Part shown: positions 40,884-49,209 of the stretch, one piece after another
Position numbering within the stretch: position 1 is the stretch's first letter
Layout: the number at the start of each line of letters is the position of its first letter
Virus record (IMG/VR): IMGVR_UViG_3300025809_000991
Span: 86,962-150,961 of that record
Source: a virus
DNA length: 64,000 bases
Direction: 5' to 3' (one strand)
Notes under the pieces: generated by a model
Told to the model about the DNA's origin: nothing
Databases searched by the model: none
Seen by the model: only the letters and a program-made list of their open reading frames with translations
Made by a program: the position numbers and the translations under genes

Positions 40884-43564
40884 CCAAAATCAAACAGACT
40901 CTCAAATGTAGTCTTGTCCTCTGCTTTTGATAAGTCAATTGGTAGTACACCAAGTAAGTTATCAATCTTTTTAGTAATGATTGTTTCCTCCATAAGATCT
41001 ACATCAAACGGTAGTTCTTTGAACCAGTCTGGAGGGATTATTGAATCTGTAGGATATCCTATGCTAGTGAATCCCATTGGATTCGGTTTCAGTTTACAGA
41101 CAATAGTTTTCATACCATCAACAATGTCTGGACTGTATTTATCGTTGTTAATACCCTTGAGTCTATTGTAGTTGATTGCGGCTCTTACGTGTCCAGGCAT
41201 GTTTGCTTTACCAGTGTACACGCCTTTCTTATCCCATTCTAACCCTGTATAATGTGTTAGCTTGTTAACACGCTTTGGTGTGCCAATCTCCCACGGATCT
41301 TTTTGTCTAAACTCTTGACGGAACTCAATAATGCGAGCAATCAAATCATCATCAGTTGTACCTGTTAGCGTTTTAAGCAGTAGTTCACTGAGAAAGTCTT
41401 GCATAAATGCTGGTGTGTCACTACGCTTTAAGTCCAAGCCCATTGCTTTAATCTTACCTGGCTTGTCGTCTTTGTCTTCTCTATAGCCTTCGTTATCATA
41501 TACTAGGATAGCATAACGCTTCTTTTTAATAAAGATACCAGACAAGGCAACCATTTCACGAGCGGCGGCAATAATCTCACCTTGCTTTTGGTCAAGTACA
41601 TTATGTGCTTGTGCCATATATCCAGGAAACGTTGTGTTTGCTTGATCGCATACAGTGTCATAAAGTTCAGTAACCTTGTCTTTATTCCACTCAAACTCTC
41701 CGCTTTCAATCTTGTCTTTAAAGATAGGGTACGCACTAAAGTAGATACTATCCGTGTCGCCATACACAATTGTATCGCCTACGTGATTGTATTCTCCAGT
41801 AAACAGTTCATTAACACTAGCACCCATATGTCTAGCAATAGTACGTCCTGTTAATGTTGTTGATTGTCCCATGCGTGGATCATTAAAACGTGATCCTTGA
41901 TTAAGTAACGCACCATACAAACTGTTCAAGTTAATCTTTTTAACTAGTTGTCGCTTGTCCCAGTATCCAAACTTGGCATCATCTTTACCTTGTACAGCTC
42001 TAGCTTCTTTCTGCATAACTTTACGTTCAGCATACCAACGCTCTAGCAATCCAGGAATAATACCTTTTTTGTCTTGTCTAATAATAGTAGCATTACTACT
42101 AATAACCCAAGGCTGATCGCTTTCAAAGACAATGCTATATATTTCAGCACCAGTTGCCATTAGCTCTTCGCCGTTTTCAAAGTCAATCCACAGTTGCGTT
42201 TCAGTATCCTTTGCCATTACAAGCTCATACTCTGGACAAGCAAACTTGCCCTCCCACGCTCTTGCGGCTTCCCATTTATATTCCTGTAGTAGTGGCACAG
42301 TTAATGTGTGTCTAACCTGCCCTACAATAGTTTCTGTACTCAAGTTAAGGCTACGTAGGATACTAGGATACAGACTGTTTAAGTCCATACTGCCAATCCA
42401 CTCGTGCCTACCACGTACAGGAGTAGCAACATACGCACCTGCGGCTTGTGTTGATTGTGGATAATGCTTTTGTACTTTATCACGTACTTTGTCAGGAACA
42501 ATTAGTCCACGATGATGTGCTTCATTAATAATAGCTTGGTCAGTAACCGCAACAGCACCCATTGTTGTCTGAATAAGAACTGTATTATCGTGCGCAATAA
42601 CATTTGCTAAGTCAATAAACTGTAGCTTGGCATCTAGTTTAACTAGTAGCTCAACGTCTTGTCTGTTGTAGTCAATAAACGTATAGAAGTCGTTGTTGTA
42701 TAACTGGTCAAGTGTGCCTTTGTATTCAACTTTCTTTTCGCCTAGTTCATACTCTGCAATAGCATCCAAACTGTAGCTGTGCATTTCGTGATATGTGTAT
42801 TTTTGATACAGTTGCAAATAGTCTAAGTGCAAACGTCCAATAGTATCAAACGTCTCTTGTGACTTTCCATAACGCTCAAACTCTCTGCGTTTAGGATATT
42901 GATCCCACAAGCAAAACTTTTTAGTATACTCTTTACCAATTGTTCTAGAAATACGGTTTACTGTGTATGGAATGTCGAAGCCTTCGCTGTTCCATCCACT
43001 CATTACATCCGCATCATCAATTAATTCAAGGAAAGTTTTTAGTAGTTCTTCCTCTGTATCCATTAACATAGTGTCTGGAAAGCGACTACATATCTCTGCT
43101 GCATCTTCACGGCTAAGTGTGTCTGGTTTACACACTAAACATACTGTAGTTTTAAGCCAACTAAGATGAACTGCGATTGCTGTAATAGCGTTAAACGGAT
43201 CTTCAGGCGGAGCAAATCCTACGTCTTTATCAAAGTCAACCTCAATATCAAAAAAGGCTAAGTTTAAGTTAGGAGTATCTTTACCCAAGTAGTTGTCTGC
43301 TAAACACTTAAACGTGCGGTTAACATCACTTTCAAAAAGTTTTTGTCCGCCATACATCTTCTTTTCTTTTTTAAACGCTCTGCCATTAGTTGTAGCATAA
43401 CGTGATAGTTTATCGCCAAAGATACTGTCGTACTTTCCACGCTGATCCTTGTAATAAAAGCCATAGCTAGCAGGATACTCACGGAATACCCGCCGCCCTT
43501 TTTCATCACGTTCAGTAACGTGGATAATATCTTTGTTTTGATCGAAGTAAGCGTCTACATACAT
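40880..43564 (-). CDS. 43: Family B DNA polymerase (T4 gp43-like)
   Basis: An 894-residue replicative polymerase (T4 gp43 is 898). FFDIEVDFD near residue 105 is exonuclease motif I and SGWNSEGFDIPYTVNR motif II; polymerase motifs are MDLNSLYPSI near 395, VKKINLNSLYGALLNQG, and YGDTDSIYF near 600, with KKKRYAIL following. Copies phage DNA with 3'-5' proofreading, loaded on the clamp. Starts one base over the flavin reductase stop. Confidence 0.97.
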   Translation of the reverse strand: MYVDAYFDQNKDIIHVTERDEKGRRVFREYPASYGFYYKDQRGKYDSIFGDKLSRYATTNGRAFKKEKKMYGGQKLFESDVNRTFKCLADNYLGKDTPNLNLAFFDIEVDFDKDVGFAPPEDPFNAITAIAVHLSWLKTTVCLVCKPDTLSREDAAEICSRFPDTMLMDTEEELLKTFLELIDDADVMSGWNSEGFDIPYTVNRISRTIGKEYTKKFCLWDQYPKRREFERYGKSQETFDTIGRLHLDYLQLYQKYTYHEMHSYSLDAIAEYELGEKKVEYKGTLDQLYNNDFYTFIDYNRQDVELLVKLDAKLQFIDLANVIAHDNTVLIQTTMGAVAVTDQAIINEAHHRGLIVPDKVRDKVQKHYPQSTQAAGAYVATPVRGRHEWIGSMDLNSLYPSILRSLNLSTETIVGQVRHTLTVPLLQEYKWEAARAWEGKFACPEYELVMAKDTETQLWIDFENGEELMATGAEIYSIVFESDQPWVISSNATIIRQDKKGIIPGLLERWYAERKVMQKEARAVQGKDDAKFGYWDKRQLVKKINLNSLYGALLNQGSRFNDPRMGQSTTLTGRTIARHMGASVNELFTGEYNHVGDTIVYGDTDSIYFSAYPIFKDKIESGEFEWNKDKVTELYDTVCDQANTTFPGYMAQAHNVLDQKQGEIIAAAREMVALSGIFIKKKRYAILVYDNEGYREDKDDKPGKIKAMGLDLKRSDTPAFMQDFLSELLLKTLTGTTDDDLIARIIEFRQEFRQKDPWEIGTPKRVNKLTHYTGLEWDKKGVYTGKANMPGHVRAAINYNRLKGINNDKYSPDIVDGMKTIVCKLKPNPMGFTSIGYPTDSIIPPDWFKELPFDVDLMEETIITKKIDNLLGVLPIDLSKAEDKTTFESLFDFG

Positions 43565-44262
43565 TAGCCGACAAATGCCCTTTCTTGTACAAACGTTCCT
43601 TGTGTACGTTTGTTGCCTTCGTTAAATCCGAGGCTGTTAAAGTGTTCTTTTAAATCATTGTTAAATGCTACACTTCCACATAACATTATACGCTGTTCTG
43701 CGGGGTTGTCAATCTTTACAGTACCGTCTGCCATGAACACTTGAATACGTCCTTGTAGTTCAGCAGGCTCTTGTGTAACTGTGCTGATGTATTCAATGGG
43801 CATCTCATTCAAGAAGTCTCGGTAACAGTCCTGTTCAGCATGTAGCCTAGTAGTCCATGTTACTGTAATGTTCTCAAATAGATCATATGTTTCTGGTTCA
43901 CGTAGTAAACTAATAAACGGAGCAATACCAGTACCACTTGCCATCATTACTAGATGTCCGCCTAGTTCTAAGTTAGCAAGTATAAGTGTACCTGTTGGCT
44001 TCTCACCTACAAGAATAGTATCGCCTACTACAATGTGTTGTAGTTTACTAGTAAGCGGTCCGTCTTGTACTTTAATACTGTAAAATTCTATGTAGTCGTC
44101 ATATGGACCACTGGTAATACTATACGCTCTACTTGGAGCATCCTCTAAACCAATCATAACGAACTCCCCCGCAGTAAATCTATAACTGCGAGGTCGCTCT
44201 GTTCTAATTCTAAAAAGTTTATCTGTATAGTGTTGGACTTCAATAACTTTTAAGTCTAGCAC
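43564..44262 (-). CDS. Ferredoxin/flavodoxin-NADP reductase-like flavoprotein
   Basis: A 232-residue protein in the Fpr family: SRAYSITSGPYDD binds FAD, LVMMASGTGIAPFISLL binds NADP, and VTWTTRLHAEQDCY and GTFVQERAFVG finish the pattern. It transfers electrons between NADPH and a small redox protein. Possible clients are the radical SAM proteins and other redox enzymes. It lies directly upstream of the polymerase with one-base overlap. Confidence 0.85.
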   Translation of the reverse strand: MLDLKVIEVQHYTDKLFRIRTERPRSYRFTAGEFVMIGLEDAPSRAYSITSGPYDDYIEFYSIKVQDGPLTSKLQHIVVGDTILVGEKPTGTLILANLELGGHLVMMASGTGIAPFISLLREPETYDLFENITVTWTTRLHAEQDCYRDFLNEMPIEYISTVTQEPAELQGRIQVFMADGTVKIDNPAEQRIMLCGSVAFNNDLKEHFNSLGFNEGNKRTQGTFVQERAFVG

Positions 44263-44263
44263 A

Positions 44264-44527
44264 TTAATGTCCTTTGCCGACAGCCGCCAATAATTCTTCT
44301 AATTCGCTGAAATCGTCTGATACTTTTGCGAACTCTTGTTTATAAGCAATACGTATTGCTTTGTTAATAGTTGCTGGCTTCATATCTAGCTCTTCAGCAA
44401 CTGCGCTTACTGTATCTTTCAGTCCACCTTTAAGTGTTTCCACTTCTGATGTTACTTGGATACCTTCGTTAATAATTTGTTTAAGTTTGTTAATCTCACT
44501 ATCACTAAATGCTCGTGACATATTCAT
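44264..44527 (-). CDS. dsbA: DsbA-like dsDNA-binding protein (late transcription)
   Basis: An 87-residue helical protein of the size of T4 DsbA (89). GLKDTVSAVAEELDMKPATINKAIRIAYKQEF then VSDDFSELEELLAAV (read in parts) matches the DsbA-like pattern. T4 DsbA is thought to help late transcription. It has a sigma70-type promoter of its own. Sequence similarity is modest. Confidence 0.65.
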   Translation of the reverse strand: MNMSRAFSDSEINKLKQIINEGIQVTSEVETLKGGLKDTVSAVAEELDMKPATINKAIRIAYKQEFAKVSDDFSELEELLAAVGKGH

Positions 44528-44550
44528 CTCCTTTAGCTTGTTATCCTACT

Positions 44551-44579
44551 ACTATATGTTAGATTTGCTAGGTTGTCAA
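44551..44579 (-). promoter_or_regulatory. Sigma70-type promoter for the dsbA-polymerase operon
   Basis: Minus strand TTGACA (44574-44579), 17 bases, TATAGT (44551-44556). Followed by AGGAGATGAAT and the dsbA ATG at 44527. Confidence 0.8.
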
Positions 44580-44776
44580 GTCTTTTTACGAGTGTTTAGT
44601 ATATCATTCATAACATTACTTGCGGTATGAGTAAAGCATCTTGGAGCAATACTGTGAATAATCAGTGCTGGCACCAAGAGCTGTAATTTAACAGCGGCTT
44701 TTAAGGCATGTCCCATGTGTTGTAGTCCAGTTTCGCCTACTTTATCTAAGTGGGCCTTACATTGTTTACTGTACAT
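44576..44776 (-). CDS. Small membrane protein, DUF6356-like
   Basis: A 66-residue protein with a hydrophobic ALKAAVKLQLLVPALIIHSIAP segment (split) and C-terminal TASNVMNDI. The IHSxxP...T motif also occurs in the 5476-5697 protein. Overlaps the upstream gene by one base. Function unknown. Confidence 0.55.
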   Translation of the reverse strand: MYSKQCKAHLDKVGETGLQHMGHALKAAVKLQLLVPALIIHSIAPRCFTHTASNVMNDILNTRKKT

Positions 44777-45051
44777 TATTTTTCCAACTCTTTTAGTCTT
44801 GCTTCTATTGCATCTATCTTTGCTGTTATTTTTGGATACTTTTTACGCCATGCGTCTTCTGGTTGTTCTAACCAAGTCCATCCATAACGTTCTACAAGGA
44901 AGTCCATGCTGTTATCTACTTTGGAATAAAACCAAAGCCCAGCTCTAGTAGTGCTCAAGTATGCTAAACTAACTGCACCTATAATACTACCACCAATACT
45001 TGTGTATATCCACAGTCTATTGGTAGCCATGTCGCTTATCATATCCCACAT
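44776..45051 (-). CDS. Small membrane-anchored protein
   Basis: A 91-residue protein from ATG 45051 (TAGTATG after the upstream stop), reading MWDMISDMATNRLWIYTS. One hydrophobic segment (IGGSIIGAVSLAYLS) is followed by a hydrophilic C-terminus with a helical IDAIEARLKELEK end. Possibly part of a lysis set; not proven. Confidence 0.55.
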   Translation of the reverse strand: MWDMISDMATNRLWIYTSIGGSIIGAVSLAYLSTTRAGLWFYSKVDNSMDFLVERYGWTWLEQPEDAWRKKYPKITAKIDAIEARLKELEK

Positions 45052-45052
45052 A

Positions 45053-45205
45053 CTATTCAGATTTCCAAATAGTCCAACCGCCATACGCAATCATAGCATA
45101 CGCAATTAAGTTTACAGGTACCAATATCATTGCTACACCTGAAGCTACTAGTACAACACCATCAAGTGTCGTTCTCTCTTTTAGTCTGTTCTTTAACCAA
45201 CTCAT
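45053..45205 (-). CDS. Small two-helix membrane protein
   Basis: A 50-residue protein from ATG 45205, preceded by GGAGGAGATATAACG. MSWLKNRLKERTTLDG starts it, then two hydrophobic runs (VVLVASGVAMILVPV and LIAYAMIAYGGW). The longer upstream start lacks such a site. A holin-like role is possible given the endolysin downstream of it. Confidence 0.6.
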   Translation of the reverse strand: MSWLKNRLKERTTLDGVVLVASGVAMILVPVNLIAYAMIAYGGWTIWKSE

Positions 45206-45299
45206 CGTTATATCTCCTCCAATAGTTGTTGCGCTCATTAGTACTAGTATGTTCTGCTTCATGCTTTTTGTATACTTTTAAATAATGAGCTATGTCCAT
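45162..45299 (-). CDS. Small charged protein
   Basis: A 45-residue frame, MDIAHYLKVYKKHEAEHTST, then NERNNYWRRYNDELVKEQ. GGAGAGTAAC precedes the ATG and follows the upstream stop (TAACATG). It overlaps the next gene by 44 bases, including its ribosome-binding site. A real but very small gene is likely. Confidence 0.5.
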   Translation of the reverse strand: MDIAHYLKVYKKHEAEHTSTNERNNYWRRYNDELVKEQTKRENDT

Positions 45300-45300
45300 G

Positions 45301-45495
45301 TTACTCTCCAAACATGTTTACTAGTTCTGGACCAAAGCTGCCCGCCGCCCATCCTAATGCTACAATACTAATTACTCCAATTAGTAACCATTTCATTTTA
45401 AAATCATCAACTGACATCTTTATAGCAACTAATTCGTTACCTAATACACGTAGTTGTATTTCCATTTTACCTTTATCGTCTACTTCTTGCGACAT
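45301..45495 (-). CDS. Small membrane protein
   Basis: A 64-residue protein from ATG 45495, after GGAGAATAGT and the endolysin stop. Hydrophilic first half, one hydrophobic segment (WLLIGVISIVALGWAAGSF) and a short tail. Its place beside the endolysin suits a lysis role such as a holin-like protein, but this is inferred. Confidence 0.55.
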   Translation of the reverse strand: MSQEVDDKGKMEIQLRVLGNELVAIKMSVDDFKMKWLLIGVISIVALGWAAGSFGPELVNMFGE

Positions 45496-45496
45496 A

Positions 45497-46345
45497 CTAT
45501 TCTCCAAACATCATTGCTAAACTAACAGGCCCCATAACACCGTCTGGCGTAAGTCCGTTCTCTTCTTGCCAGTGCTTAATGTGTGCTTCAGTACCTCTAC
45601 CAAAAACACCATCAGCCCCGATTTCTAATTCTTCTTGTACAGCACGTACTGTTGGTCCACGTGAGCCTACACGAATAGTTTCGTATACCATTTGTGCTGG
45701 TTCCCAGTGTCCGCCTAGAACTTCCATAGCATGTTCATAATGCTTCTTACGATCTTCTAGTCCAATGTAGCCGCCGTTAATACGTTTAGTAGCACCTTTA
45801 ACATCACGACTGTCACAATACTTGTTTAGGCCGTTTGTGTCCCAGAACCAACATGCTGAGTCTAAGGCGCCTTTTTTTGTTCTGACGTACTCGACTGCCG
45901 CTTCTGGTGACATATCGACGTCTTCTCCGAATTTTGTATAATTGTATCTGCCTGTAAGTTGTAGAATGCCACCGCCCCTGAATCTCCAACCATCTCCGGA
46001 ATCGGTATCGCCGTTGTCCATTCTATTTGCGTAAATAACATTCGCAATTTTTCTAGGCTTTCTGTGATAAGGTTCCGCATCTCTACCTGCTCTCTTAAAA
46101 TACTTGCCAAAAATAGCATCTAGTGCTTTGGCGCTATAGTTGAGGTTCTCACTCAACACTCTAAAGTTATTACTTTCATGTCCGCACTGTGCGATAAACA
46201 TTGCTACTCGTGCTGGTGTATCTACTTCCCATAGAGGAAGGATTTCACACATTGCGTCATACCAATCTTCAGCTTCGTCATTGCCACGAAGCATCTCAAT
46301 AACCATGTCTTCTGTGAATTCAAATTCAAAATCTTCTACTGCCAT
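45497..46345 (-). CDS. Endolysin: GH19 chitinase-like domain plus peptidoglycan-binding domain
   Basis: A 282-residue protein. Residues about 30-200 are GH19-like: MFIAQCGHESNNFRVLSENLNYSA with the catalytic Glu, then FRGGGILQLTGRYNY, and ATKRINGGYIGLEDR. The C-terminal part, IRVGSRGPTVRAVQEELEIGADGVFGRGTEAHIKHWQ (read in parts), is a PG_binding_1 repeat. It cuts the host cell wall for lysis. No signal peptide, so a holin would be needed. Confidence 0.9.
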   Translation of the reverse strand: MAVEDFEFEFTEDMVIEMLRGNDEAEDWYDAMCEILPLWEVDTPARVAMFIAQCGHESNNFRVLSENLNYSAKALDAIFGKYFKRAGRDAEPYHRKPRKIANVIYANRMDNGDTDSGDGWRFRGGGILQLTGRYNYTKFGEDVDMSPEAAVEYVRTKKGALDSACWFWDTNGLNKYCDSRDVKGATKRINGGYIGLEDRKKHYEHAMEVLGGHWEPAQMVYETIRVGSRGPTVRAVQEELEIGADGVFGRGTEAHIKHWQEENGLTPDGVMGPVSLAMMFGE

Positions 46346-46372
46346 TTTACAAATCCTTGTTTTATGTATGTG

Positions 46373-46380
46373 TATTTATT
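46373..46380 (-). promoter_or_regulatory. Late-type promoter AATAAATA
   Basis: AATAAATA on the minus strand, 27 bases upstream of the endolysin ATG (46345), with AAGGATTTG between. Fits late expression of lysis genes. Confidence 0.5.
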
Positions 46381-46975
46381 TTACAAACGCTCCTGTGCGT
46401 CCATGAATATCCGGATCTACTACATATTTGTATCCATCTGGGGGTTTTTGGTCTTGTCCCTGCCATACAGGTATGTACTCGTATTGACCTTCAGGGAAAT
46501 CTGGATTATGTCTTAGATGTATTTCTATTAGATTCCCGCCTATGTACTCTGCGTTTATCTTACTGTATTTATTTTTAATATTATCTAAGCAACTAGGTAA
46601 TGGTATTTGAACATCTACTTTTACCCAACGATCCCATTGTGTATAGGTGGCTGGATTTTTATGTCCTTGTACTGCTAGTACTTGCTCCCCATTGAGATAA
46701 TCTACACTAATATGATCACCTTCAAATATTTCACACCAAAAATGTCCAGGTGTTAGATGATCTGTAAACTCTTTAATATATTGCTTTTGCGCACCTAGCC
46801 CAAGTCCTATAGCGTTTACACAAGGTCTTACAATATAGTAATCCGATTGTGAAACTCTAGTCCCTACTGGCCCACACGTATAACCAAGACGTCTTGCTAG
46901 TATAAGTTTATCGAATATCCATAAGTCTTCAGGAGCAGTTGTTGCCCATGCTATTTCTTCTGTACAAAGATTCAT
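46376..46975 (-). CDS. Conserved phage protein, possibly ATP-grasp-like
   Basis: A 199-residue protein. YIVRPCVNAIGLGLGAQ, GHFWCEIFEGDHISVDY and GGNLIEIHLRHNPDF follow each other in an order that recalls ATP-grasp ligases, in which the last strand carries the metal ligands. It is conserved in marine phages; the substrate is unknown. Directly coupled (ATGA) to the Cys-rich protein upstream. Confidence 0.5.
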   Translation of the reverse strand: MNLCTEEIAWATTAPEDLWIFDKLILARRLGYTCGPVGTRVSQSDYYIVRPCVNAIGLGLGAQKQYIKEFTDHLTPGHFWCEIFEGDHISVDYLNGEQVLAVQGHKNPATYTQWDRWVKVDVQIPLPSCLDNIKNKYSKINAEYIGGNLIEIHLRHNPDFPEGQYEYIPVWQGQDQKPPDGYKYVVDPDIHGRTGAFVK

Positions 46976-47145
46976 AGCATTTGTTCGACGCCACTATCCT
47001 GCCATGGCCATATTTTCGATTCATGTTCAGCTAAAATTTTAGATTCACAATTACAGTGTCCACATACGTCATTAATACACTCGGGACAGTTTACTTTGTC
47101 ACAATGACACGCATGTCCACATTTTGTACAAGTTTTTGTATGCAC
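46972..47145 (-). CDS. Cys-rich mini-protein (zinc-ribbon-like)
   Basis: A 57-residue protein from GTG 47145, with AAGGAAA in front. Nine Cys lie in its first 33 residues: CTKCGHACHC near 6-15 and CPECINDVCGHCNC near 20-33. This could bind two zinc ions. It then has a helical, acidic tail. A TATAAATA late promoter lies 55 bases upstream. No known partner; the next gene is coupled to it by overlap. Confidence 0.65.
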   Translation of the reverse strand: MHTKTCTKCGHACHCDKVNCPECINDVCGHCNCESKILAEHESKIWPWQDSGVEQML

Positions 47146-47199
47146 ATTGTTTCCTTTTTTAAGTAGCGTAAGGCCGATCTGGCTTTTATGTCTTTACTC

Positions 47200-47207
47200 T
47201 ATTTATA
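47200..47207 (-). promoter_or_regulatory. T4-type late promoter TATAAATA
   Basis: TATAAATA at the end of the 47203-47592 gene, upstream of the Cys-rich mini-protein. Confidence 0.6.
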
Positions 47208-47592
47208 ACCAAATTCTTTGTGGTACACTTGGAGTAACACCGTGTGTTTCATCCAGTGCTTCTACTGCTGCTCTAACTTCATCACCTATTAAACGGATAT
47301 TCACATGCCAACCATCTAAGGCTTGCATCTCAGGATACTCCATGTCATTATCATCTGTCAGTGTATTGCCTGTAGGTTCACTTAGTGTTCCCACAACATC
47401 AATAGCATAGTTAGATGTGTTAGGTACTAAGTAAGGATCACCTACGTTTGTAGTGGTCTCCTCGCCTGTATCCTCGTTTACTGTAGTTTCAGTGTCTTGT
47501 GTATAGAAGTCTGATAATACTGTAGTCATTGCGGCTTCGTTTGTTAACTTTAAATAAAAGTCAATCTTTATTGTTTCTAATTCTTCGCTCAT
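47203..47592 (-). CDS. Small phage protein in the tail-fibre region
   Basis: A 129-residue acidic protein (MSEELETIKIDFYLKLTNEAAM) with a Thr/Glu-rich middle and a RLIGDEVRAAVEALDETHG end. It follows the tail-fibre-like gene by four-base overlap, so a tail-associated or chaperone role is plausible. No family match. Confidence 0.5.
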   Translation of the reverse strand: MSEELETIKIDFYLKLTNEAAMTTVLSDFYTQDTETTVNEDTGEETTTNVGDPYLVPNTSNYAIDVVGTLSEPTGNTLTDDNDMEYPEMQALDGWHVNIRLIGDEVRAAVEALDETHGVTPSVPQRIWL

Positions 47593-49208
47593 GTTGTTAG
47601 CTCCTGTAATTGTGCATTAGTTAGTCTGCGAGGGTAGTATTTGATTGATTTGATGTGACCGTTTATCAGGTTAGAACTTGGGTTAGGGGGGTAATAGTGA
47701 CCTATCCCTAACGAAGATATTCCAGAAGGAACCGTTCCTGATGTATCAGTGACCGTTGTTGCGCCATTGAGAGAAGCGGCAAAGTCATTCTCGGCATATC
47801 CAGCAGAAAACTTAACAAGTTCAGAGGTTGTAACTCTTAAACCCGCGTTTAGTTCTACCTGTCCGACACCAGCAGTTGTAACAACTAACGTGTTAACAGA
47901 CGTTGCGTAGTAAGCTATTCGGTTTGTAGGACTACCATCACTTAACCCGAAAGCACCATACTGCTCGTTATTAGGTTTATTACTATTAAACTCCACAACA
48001 ACACTACCAACCTTCTGGTTATACCCAAAGGCACTCGTAGGAATAGTAGCAATATCTGCCGCCCTAGTAGCTGTGCTACCTGATGTTGGGATGTAGGACG
48101 AAGGGAAGCCGCCAGCTTCTAGTTGATGCCCCCAAAAGTAGATACCTGAAGTTCCATCAGGTACAAATCCTTGAGAACCATCTGTATCGAGAAACTCAAT
48201 AGCAGGGTATGGTCTTACACTAGACGTTATGTAAGCCGCAGAACATCTGTACCAACCATTACCCACATCCTCTATAGACTTTAATATTTCAGTACCACCA
48301 GTTGTCGTTGCAGTTACAGCACTTAAATCAAACTTAGTTATTGTGCCACCATTTTGATTTCTCTGAGATACTTCAATGAGGTTATAGCCATTGGATTTTG
48401 CATAGAAACTATAAGTCTCCTTGCTACCATCACCTGCACTGTAGGAGCTAGAATACTGAAATAAATGTCTAGGATATGATGTATCCGGGGTTATCAAATC
48501 AGCAGTTGTTGTACCGTCAGGGCTAACCGCAGAGTCTGAAGTTTTTGTAATACCAAATGAACTGTTAGTGCTAGTATCTGAACTGTTAAGGTATAGGTTA
48601 GTCCTAGCTTCTTCAATCAGTAAGCCTTTGACTGCACCAGTAGCATCGTACTCAATCCGAGGTACGTTGTTACCATGGTTAAAAAGTTGGAGTGTGCCAT
48701 CAGCTTGGTCGAAGAGGACTTCTTTGACTGAGATATTGTCGAACTCAGAAGAATTGCCGTTTGTTGGGGATTGATTAAATAAGCATAGGCTAAAAGTAGA
48801 CGAGGCCACAAATGTCACAGAAAAATAATTAGTTACTGTTGAGGCTGATCCACTCAGTAATACCACTTGCACAGCACCCGCCGAATTTGATACACCTATA
48901 GCTGGATTGCCACCAGAGACCGCCCTACGGGAGCCTGTTAATCTATACGCCTTGCCTACAACAAGTGGGACACCTTGAATGGCGCAACCGTAGCCATTAC
49001 TAGAGTCACTGGTAATCAACAGCTTGCCAGATGAAGCATCTAAAGCCCCTGACCAGTTTGTCCCATCTACCCAACCTGTCGTGCCACTCGAAAAGTCACC
49101 ATTAGTAACTAACTCGTTACCGTAGCTAATTTTTCTTAAAGCTGTACCACCTGATGCTCTGGTGAATGTTATTAAGTCTGTTGCACTATTTAAATTCTTA
49201 GTACCCAT
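47589..49208 (-). CDS. Tail-fibre-like adhesin with carbohydrate-binding folds
   Basis: A 539-residue protein from ATG 49208 (GGAG upstream, one base after the previous stop). It reads LITFTRASGGTALRKIS, then NELVTNGDFSSGTTGW, a CBM_4_9/galactose-binding pattern, and later YIPTSGSTATRAADIATIPTS and a LamG-like C-terminus (LINGHIKSIKYYPRRLTNAQL). It probably recognises host glycans. Its composition looks richer in G and C than its neighbours, which hints at recent transfer or exchange. Confidence 0.75.
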   Translation of the reverse strand: MGTKNLNSATDLITFTRASGGTALRKISYGNELVTNGDFSSGTTGWVDGTNWSGALDASSGKLLITSDSSNGYGCAIQGVPLVVGKAYRLTGSRRAVSGGNPAIGVSNSAGAVQVVLLSGSASTVTNYFSVTFVASSTFSLCLFNQSPTNGNSSEFDNISVKEVLFDQADGTLQLFNHGNNVPRIEYDATGAVKGLLIEEARTNLYLNSSDTSTNSSFGITKTSDSAVSPDGTTTADLITPDTSYPRHLFQYSSSYSAGDGSKETYSFYAKSNGYNLIEVSQRNQNGGTITKFDLSAVTATTTGGTEILKSIEDVGNGWYRCSAAYITSSVRPYPAIEFLDTDGSQGFVPDGTSGIYFWGHQLEAGGFPSSYIPTSGSTATRAADIATIPTSAFGYNQKVGSVVVEFNSNKPNNEQYGAFGLSDGSPTNRIAYYATSVNTLVVTTAGVGQVELNAGLRVTTSELVKFSAGYAENDFAASLNGATTVTDTSGTVPSGISSLGIGHYYPPNPSSNLINGHIKSIKYYPRRLTNAQLQELTT

Positions 49209-49209
49209 A

